Below, piece after piece: positions 7,247 to 11,537 of a DNA stretch of 11,537 nucleotides. Position 1 is the stretch's first letter. Each line of letters starts with the position of its first letter. The DNA is from an uncultured Campylobacter sp. Lineage in GTDB: Bacteria > Campylobacterota > Campylobacteria > Campylobacterales > Campylobacteraceae. The translations under genes were made by a program, and so were the position numbers. The stretch covers positions 1 to 11,537 of the forward strand of contig NZ_CALACG010000071.1 in NCBI RefSeq assembly GCF_937890585.1, in the 5' to 3' direction. The notes under the pieces are model-generated. The model saw only the letters and a program-made list of their open reading frames with translations, had not been told where the DNA came from and did no database searches.

Positions 7247-7731
7247 TAGAAATTATATTTTTAGACGTTGATGGGTGCCTCACTGATGGCAAGATCATCT
7301 ACAATGCAAATGGAGAAGAACTTAAATTTTTTGACGTAAAAGATGGCTACGCGATAGAGAGCTGGCTAAAGCTTGGCAAGAAAGTGGCTATCATCACTGG
7401 CAGAAAGTCGGCTATCGTTGAGCGAAGGGCTGAGGATCTAAAGATAAATCACGTCTATCAAGGCGTTGGTGATAAATTTGAAGTAGCAAGCGAGATACTA
7501 AAATTTGAAGGGCTTAGCTTTAAAAATGCAGCGGCTATCGGCGATGATTATAATGACTATAAAATTTTAGACGCAGTTGCTTGGAGCTTTAAGCCAAAAG
7601 ATGCCATTAAAGAGCTTGATGTAAAGACAAAGCTAAAGCACAAAGGTGGCAATGGCGCTGTTAGAGAGATGATCGAGATGATCATAAAATCAGAAAATTT
7701 ATATGATGAGTGGTCTAAGCGTTGGTTGTAA
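7243..7731 (+). CDS. kdsC: 3-deoxy-D-manno-octulosonate 8-phosphate phosphatase (HAD family)
   Basis: KdsC removes phosphate from Kdo-8-phosphate to release Kdo, the sugar joining lipid A to the lipooligosaccharide core. This is the cap-less HAD subclass (C0), 162 residues, acting as a tetramer in relatives. Motifs seen: motif I DVDGCLTDG with nucleophile D8 and acid/base D10, motif II ITGRKS (T52), K78 in GVGDKFE, and motif IV IGDDYND (D101, D102, D105). The C-terminal GGNGAVREM segment is typical of KdsC. The ATG at 7243 overlaps the hisB stop by four bases, and AAGGG (7232-7236) serves as Shine-Dalgarno. Neighbouring lptC and lptA, which move the finished lipooligosaccharide, fit this function, as in the kdsC-lptC-lptA order of E. 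coli. Confidence 0.94.
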   Translation: MIEIIFLDVDGCLTDGKIIYNANGEELKFFDVKDGYAIESWLKLGKKVAIITGRKSAIVERRAEDLKINHVYQGVGDKFEVASEILKFEGLSFKNAAAIGDDYNDYKILDAVAWSFKPKDAIKELDVKTKLKHKGGNGAVREMIEMIIKSENLYDEWSKRWL

Positions 7732-8249
7732 AAATTTTCTACTTCGTTGTGGCTATTTTTAGTGCTGTGATGATATTTTTAGCGGCTCAAGACCCATACC
7801 TAGCAAATGTTCTAAAGGTTGATACCAAGATATCAAATATGCAGGTAAATGATGTGGTTGATTACGAGATAAACTCAACTAAGATAAGCGGAGTTTATGA
7901 GAGTGACGAGCTAAACAGATATAGCGACAGGGATGAATTTTTAGACTTTAAAGCGAGAATTTTAAGGGGAAATTTAAGACATTTTCTAAGCTCAGACAAG
8001 GCTATCTCGCAAAATGATGAGATAATCTTTCAAAAAAATGCAAACTATGAAAACAACGATAGTTTGAAATTTAAAAGCGATGAAGTTATATATAACACAA
8101 AGACAAAAATAGTAAGATCAGAGGCAAATTTCACTATCACTAGAAATGGCGATAAAGCACTAGGCGATAGCGGAAGCTACGATCTTGGTAAAAAACAAAC
8201 GCAGATAAAAGGGTTAAGGGCATGGGTAGAAGAAAAGCAGCGATTTTAG
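7722..8249 (+). CDS. lptC: LPS export ABC transporter periplasmic protein LptC
   Basis: LptC is a bitopic inner-membrane protein of the LptBFGC complex that passes lipopolysaccharide from LptFG to LptA. Residues 4-22 form one transmembrane helix, and the rest is a periplasmic domain with short alternating beta-strand segments as in the OstA/LptC jellyroll (for example SLKFKSDEVIYN and TKIVRSEANFTI). The length of 175 residues is normal. The only usable start after the in-frame TAA at 7716-7718 is TTG at 7722; the next in-frame ATG would cut into the membrane helix. The gene overlaps kdsC by 10 bases and lptA by 28. Sequence identity in this family is low, so the call rests on topology, length and its place between kdsC and lptA. 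Confidence 0.85.
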   Translation: MVVKIFYFVVAIFSAVMIFLAAQDPYLANVLKVDTKISNMQVNDVVDYEINSTKISGVYESDELNRYSDRDEFLDFKARILRGNLRHFLSSDKAISQNDEIIFQKNANYENNDSLKFKSDEVIYNTKTKIVRSEANFTITRNGDKALGDSGSYDLGKKQTQIKGLRAWVEEKQRF

Positions 8250-8698
8250 CGATGATTTTGGGCTTTACATTTTTAAATGCAGAGCAAGTTGAGATCACAT
8301 CAAACGATTTTTTCGCAGATGAAAATAAGCAGATCAGCGAATTTGTAGGCAATGTAAATATCAAAAAAGGCTCATACGACGAGCTAAAAGCAAACAAAGT
8401 CGTTGTGCATTTTGATAAAAAACGCCAGCCAGTAAAATACGTAGCAACAGGCAACGCTAGAGCTAAAATTTTTATGAAAGATAAGCACTATGACGGCAAG
8501 GGTGACACACTTACATATGAGCCTGCAAAGCAGACATACACAGTAACTGGCAACGGCTATTTGCACGAGGTAGAGACTGATAAAAATGTCTACGGCGATA
8601 AGATCGTGGTCAATCAAAAAGATGGCACATATAGCGTAAATAGCGACGAGAAAAAGCCAGTTAAATTTATCTTTCAGATCGAGGATAAAACCAAGTGA
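8222..8698 (+). CDS. lptA: LPS transport periplasmic bridge protein LptA (OstA-like)
   Basis: LptA polymerises head to tail across the periplasm and carries lipooligosaccharide from LptC to LptD. The sequence shows a signal peptide (RRK at 3-5, hydrophobic core, cleavage after LNA, residue 20). An OstA domain follows, starting with VEITSNDFFADEN and continuing through repeats of the beta-strand kind: SEFVGNVNIKKG, LKANKVVVHFD, VKYVATGNARA, LTYEPAKQTYTVTGNGYL and VYGDKIVVNQKDG. The length, 158 residues, is close to the usual 160-185. The ATG at 8222 lies inside lptC, with AAAAGGG at 8207-8213 as a plausible Shine-Dalgarno. A GTGA overlap joins it to engB. Confidence 0.92.
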   Translation: MGRRKAAILAMILGFTFLNAEQVEITSNDFFADENKQISEFVGNVNIKKGSYDELKANKVVVHFDKKRQPVKYVATGNARAKIFMKDKHYDGKGDTLTYEPAKQTYTVTGNGYLHEVETDKNVYGDKIVVNQKDGTYSVNSDEKKPVKFIFQIEDKTK

Positions 8699-9306
8699 TA
8701 AGAGCCTTGAGCGCTAAATTTATCACTTCAAGCCCAAGCATAAAGGAGGCTCCAAGCTTTGTGACAAGCGAAGTGGTCTTTTTGGGCAGGTCAAATGTGG
8801 GTAAAAGTAGCCTCATAAACGCACTTGTAAATCAAAAAAATTTAGCCAAAAGCTCATCAACTCCCGGCAAAACGCAGCTTATAAATTTCTTTGAGGCTGA
8901 GTTTTGTGAGGAAAAGGAAGAGAGTGAAAAAGAGAAATTTAAGCTCATCTTGGTCGATTTACCTGGTTTTGGCTACGCAAAAGTAGCAAAGTCAAAACAC
9001 GATGAGTGGCGTAAAAATTTAGATGAGTTTTTAAAATTTAGAAGCGACATCAGACTTTTTATACATCTAATCGACGCTAGGCATTTTGACCTAGACATTG
9101 ACGTGAACGTGGATTCTTACTTAAAAAGCTTTTTAAGAGCTGATCAAAAAATCTTAAATTTATACACAAAAAGCGACAAGCTAAATCAAAGCCAAAAGAG
9201 TGCGATAATAAAATTTGACCCAAGTGGCATTTTGGTCTCGACACTCAGCAAAAGTGGCATCGACAAGGCACGGGAAGCCATCATAAACCACGCTCTTGGT
9301 AGGTAA
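8695..9306 (+). CDS. engB: Ribosome biogenesis GTPase YihA/YsxC/EngB
   Basis: This small cytosolic TRAFAC-class GTPase is needed for assembly of the large ribosomal subunit and is usually essential. All G motifs are visible: G1 GRSNVGKSS (31-39, K37), G2 SSTPGKTQ (T56 or T60), G3 DLPGFGYA (88-95), G4 TKSD (158-161) and a G5-like ST near residue 183. The start is GTG at 8695, overlapping the lptA stop (GTGA), with AGGA at 8682-8685. The protein has 203 residues. A charged run of Glu and Lys (about 72-81) lies between the G2 and G3 strands and seems longer than in E. coli YihA. Its position behind lptA matches C. jejuni and probably reflects linked growth-rate control rather than a shared pathway. 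Confidence 0.95.
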   Translation: MIRALSAKFITSSPSIKEAPSFVTSEVVFLGRSNVGKSSLINALVNQKNLAKSSSTPGKTQLINFFEAEFCEEKEESEKEKFKLILVDLPGFGYAKVAKSKHDEWRKNLDEFLKFRSDIRLFIHLIDARHFDLDIDVNVDSYLKSFLRADQKILNLYTKSDKLNQSQKSAIIKFDPSGILVSTLSKSGIDKAREAIINHALGR

Positions 9307-9307
9307 A

Positions 9308-9799
9308 ATGCAAACCATAAGCAGCTTAGACATTAAAATTTTTAAAGGCTTTTGGTGGGCCATTTTTTTGCTCTCTTACGAGATCGCTACTACGCAGTTT
9401 GGCTTCTTGCCGCCACTTATTGGCATTTTTTTTACATATATGATTTTGGAGTATTCAAGAAAGCAAAAGCAGTATGATGAGTTTAAGCCATCATGGTATT
9501 TTTCGCTCATTTTCTTGGTCTTTGCCGAGCAAATTCACGGCTTTTATCTCTTCTCAACGATCATTGCATTTTTGCTATTTTACAACTTCGTGTTAGACTG
9601 GCTCTATACGACGATGAAGTGGCGAAACTGCCTGCTCATCATCTTTGTCGCCTCTGGCTATGTGCTAACTTTTCTTGTAAATAATCTTTTTGCATACGTC
9701 TTAAACGAGCCAAATTTGACTTTTAGCGCAGAGTATCTATTTTTCATAGCGCTTGAAAGTGTGCTTGCTATCGTGCTTTTTAGGGACAAAGTGCTATGA
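9308..9799 (+). CDS. Multi-pass membrane protein upstream of PBP2, candidate MreD
   Basis: This is an unassigned inner-membrane protein of 163 residues with about six hydrophobic segments (roughly 14-30, 33-47, 63-76, 79-97, 107-125, 139-158) and no signal peptide. I prefer ATG 9308 to TTG 9296, because the ATG follows the engB stop after one base with GGTAGG just upstream. It overlaps mrdA by four bases (ATGA). Size, number of helices and place directly before a PBP2 gene match MreD, the rod-complex membrane protein (E. coli MreD has 162 residues). The segment FLVFAEQIHGFYLFSTIIAF resembles the MreD pattern of a helix with an acidic residue, a short turn and GLYALS-like start of the next helix. 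This is inference; the C. jejuni equivalent (Cj0651) is annotated, as I recall, only as an integral membrane protein. Confidence 0.75.
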   Translation: MQTISSLDIKIFKGFWWAIFLLSYEIATTQFGFLPPLIGIFFTYMILEYSRKQKQYDEFKPSWYFSLIFLVFAEQIHGFYLFSTIIAFLLFYNFVLDWLYTTMKWRNCLLIIFVASGYVLTFLVNNLFAYVLNEPNLTFSAEYLFFIALESVLAIVLFRDKVL

Positions 9800-11537
9800 G
9801 GATGCGTATCGTTTTTGGCGTGATCGCTCTTTTTTGGATCATGCTTTTGGGGCGGATCTACCACCTAAGTGTAAATTCAAACACCTACTACAACGAGATC
9901 GCTGAGCAAAATGCGATAAAAACTATCTACATCCCGCCAGTTAGGGGCATCATCTTTGATGCGCACGACAAGCCTATGGCGGTCAATCGCCTCGGCTTTT
10001 CTATCTATGTAAAGCCGCACCTTAGCGCAAACAAAAAGGTGAAAATTTTAGACGATGAGCTAGCCTATATCAGCTCGCTGTTTGGTGATCTAAACGTCAC
10101 AAAGCTTAAAAATGAATATATCAAAAACGACTCAGCCTACAACCAAGACTTCATAAACGTGGTCGAATTTGTTGATTATGATAAATTTTTGCCATTTTTT
10201 GCGCCTCTTTCTCTGCGTGAAAATTTAGAGATAAGACCAGCTTCAAAGCGCCACTATCCATACAATGACCTAGCTTCACACATCATCGGCTACGTCGGCA
10301 GGGCAAATCAAAAAGATATGGAAAATGACCCTTTAACAAAGCTTACAAACTATATCGGTAGAAGCGGTGTAGAGCGCTTTTATAACCCGATCTTACAAGG
10401 AATTCAGGGCTTTAAAAAGATCAAGGTAAATGCACTAAATGAGGAGATCGAGCAGGTGAGCTACCAAGCGCCACAAAGCCAAAATATAAAGCTTGCCGTC
10501 GATCTTGAGCTGCAGCAGTTTGTCGCTGACGTCTTTGGTAAAGATGCAGGAAGCGTCATAGTTATGAGCCTAAAAGATGGCGCTATCATCGCTGCTGGAA
10601 GCTTTCCAGAGTATGATCTAAACCCATTTGTGCTTGGAATTTCTCAGGCTGAGTGGGAGGAGCTTGTAAAAAATGTCGATCACCCATTTACAAATAAGCT
10701 GATAAACGGCCTTTATCCGCCAGGATCTGTCGTAAAAATGGGTATGGCGCTTGCCTTTTTGGATAATGGCATGAGCAAATATGATAGCTTTTTTTGTAGT
10801 GGCTCGTATGAGCTTGGAGGGCGTAAATTTCGCTGCTGGAACTCGCATGGACACGGCAGCGTCAATATGAACACAGCCATTAGAGAGAGCTGCGATGACT
10901 ATTTTTACAAGGGTAGCCAAAAGATAGGCATAGATGCCATTGTGCCGATACTTGAGCGCATGGGCTTTGGTAGAAAAACAGAGGTTGATTTGCCAAATGA
11001 ATTTGTGGGGACACTGCCAAGCAGGGAGTGGAAGATGAGGAAGTACGGCAAGTCGTGGTTTCAAGGCGAGACACTCATCACCTCTATCGGTCAGGGAAAT
11101 TTCCTAGTTACGCCTATGCAGGTGGCTAAATACACGGCTGGGCTTGCCACTGGACTAAATGTGACGCCACATTTTTTAAAGAGTATCGAGGGCGAAAAGG
11201 TTGATTTTACCCCGACAGACGATGCTTTTACGCCGTTTGAAAAGTCGCAGCTACCAGCCATAAGACATGCGATGTATGAAGTGGCAAACCACCCAAGAGG
11301 TACGGCAAATAGGCACTTTACGGGAAGCCTTGTAAAGGTTGCGGCAAAGACTGGAACGGCTCAAGTCGTCGGTATCTCGCAAACCGAAAAGAAGCGTATG
11401 AAAGAGGAGGATATGGCGTACTTGCAGAGGTCTCACGCGTGGATGACGACCTATGCGCCTTATGAGGACCCGCAATACGTCATCACGATGGTTGTCGAGC
11501 ACGGCGGCCACGGCGGTAGTGCAGCTGGCCCTAAGAT
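9796..11537 (+). CDS. mrdA: Penicillin-binding protein 2 (peptidoglycan D,D-transpeptidase MrdA), 3' end cut by the window
   Basis: PBP2 is the class B transpeptidase that cross-links new side-wall peptidoglycan with RodA. The reading frame is open from the ATG at 9796 to the last base, giving 580 codons; perhaps 20-50 residues are missing. It shows an N-terminal membrane anchor (about 5-20), a pedestal domain beginning PPVRGIIFD, SHIIGYVGR and IGRSGVE, and a transpeptidase domain with SVVK (catalytic S311, K314), SCD (S365-D367) and KTG (518-520). The second position of SxxK is V rather than the commoner T. The region near the edge, EHGGHGGSAAGP, is typical of PBP2 C-termini. AGGGA at 9782-9786 is the Shine-Dalgarno; an in-frame ATG at 9802 is an alternative. 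GC content is clearly higher than in genes to the left. Confidence 0.95.
   Translation, partial: MRMRIVFGVIALFWIMLLGRIYHLSVNSNTYYNEIAEQNAIKTIYIPPVRGIIFDAHDKPMAVNRLGFSIYVKPHLSANKKVKILDDELAYISSLFGDLNVTKLKNEYIKNDSAYNQDFINVVEFVDYDKFLPFFAPLSLRENLEIRPASKRHYPYNDLASHIIGYVGRANQKDMENDPLTKLTNYIGRSGVERFYNPILQGIQGFKKIKVNALNEEIEQVSYQAPQSQNIKLAVDLELQQFVADVFGKDAGSVIVMSLKDGAIIAAGSFPEYDLNPFVLGISQAEWEELVKNVDHPFTNKLINGLYPPGSVVKMGMALAFLDNGMSKYDSFFCSGSYELGGRKFRCWNSHGHGSVNMNTAIRESCDDYFYKGSQKIGIDAIVPILERMGFGRKTEVDLPNEFVGTLPSREWKMRKYGKSWFQGETLITSIGQGNFLVTPMQVAKYTAGLATGLNVTPHFLKSIEGEKVDFTPTDDAFTPFEKSQLPAIRHAMYEVANHPRGTANRHFTGSLVKVAAKTGTAQVVGISQTEKKRMKEEDMAYLQRSHAWMTTYAPYEDPQYVITMVVEHGGHGGSAAGPK

Larger units (their letters stand above)
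1..11537. repeat. Dispersed AAATTT palindrome, highly over-represented
   Basis: By hand count AAATTT occurs about 80 times across the window, in genes and both intergenic gaps, in all reading frames. Clusters include 1244-1301, 1828-1838, 2006-2042 and 2406-2424. Examples of close pairs are bases 1244 and 1255, and 2406 and 2420 (the latter two forming the recN hairpin). A random sequence of about 62% AT would give about 10. The motif is one version of RAATTY. Whether it is functional is not known for this organism. Confidence 0.6.

Noticed and set aside
9493..9684. Small plus-strand frame (63 codons) inside the candidate mreD gene
   Set aside because: Lies wholly within the membrane-protein gene in another frame, without a Shine-Dalgarno or recognisable product.
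10618..11064. Minus-strand open frame opposite mrdA
   Set aside because: The plus strand holds the PBP2 active-site motifs across the whole stretch; the reverse product has no recognisable features.
1..11537. Search for a new defence, mobile or secondary-metabolite system
   Set aside because: All thirteen genes fit conserved Campylobacter core families in a known order; no transposase, integrase, tRNA border, CRISPR repeat or toxin-antitoxin pair is seen.

Overview
The window is ordinary chromosomal DNA from a Campylobacter. The best match is the AT-rich but not extremely AT-rich group around C. concisus; I infer the species group, but the genus is well supported. All thirteen genes lie on the plus strand, and the order nadK, recN, double-receiver GGDEF regulator, tatD, LysM lytic transglycosylase, rlpA, kdsC, lptC, lptA, engB, small membrane protein, mrdA matches what I remember of the C. 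jejuni Cj0641-Cj0652 region, with one extra gene (hisB) between rlpA and kdsC. There are no RNA genes, insertion sequences, CRISPR arrays or phage genes that I can see, and no gene-free stretch longer than 88 bases.

Layout. Bases 13-2401 hold nadK and recN, which overlap by 8 bases. A short gap (2402-2489) carries a terminator-like hairpin and a good extended -10 promoter. The promoter drives a REC-REC-GGDEF diguanylate cyclase (CbrR-like) and an overlapping tatD nuclease gene. A second short gap (4529-4596) holds competing small inverted repeats. From 4597 to the end of the window nine genes are packed with overlaps or gaps of at most 3 bases: mltD-like, rlpA, hisB, kdsC, lptC, lptA, engB, a membrane protein I think is a divergent MreD, and mrdA (PBP2), which runs off the right edge.

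How it fits together. The nine-gene run is a cell-envelope operon. MltD-like and RlpA cut peptidoglycan glycan strands. KdsC finishes Kdo synthesis for the lipooligosaccharide core. LptC and LptA form the periplasmic bridge that moves lipooligosaccharide to the outer membrane. PBP2, with the presumed MreD partner, builds the side wall. EngB (ribosome assembly) and HisB (histidine synthesis) are passengers that may tie envelope growth to growth rate.

The most interesting signal is not a gene. The palindrome AAATTT occurs about 80 times by hand count, where base composition alone would give about 10. Synonymous codons seem to be chosen to create it. It is one form of RAATTY, the site methylated by CtsM for DNA uptake in C. 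jejuni. Its density falls by more than half in the last 2.2 kb, where GC also rises.
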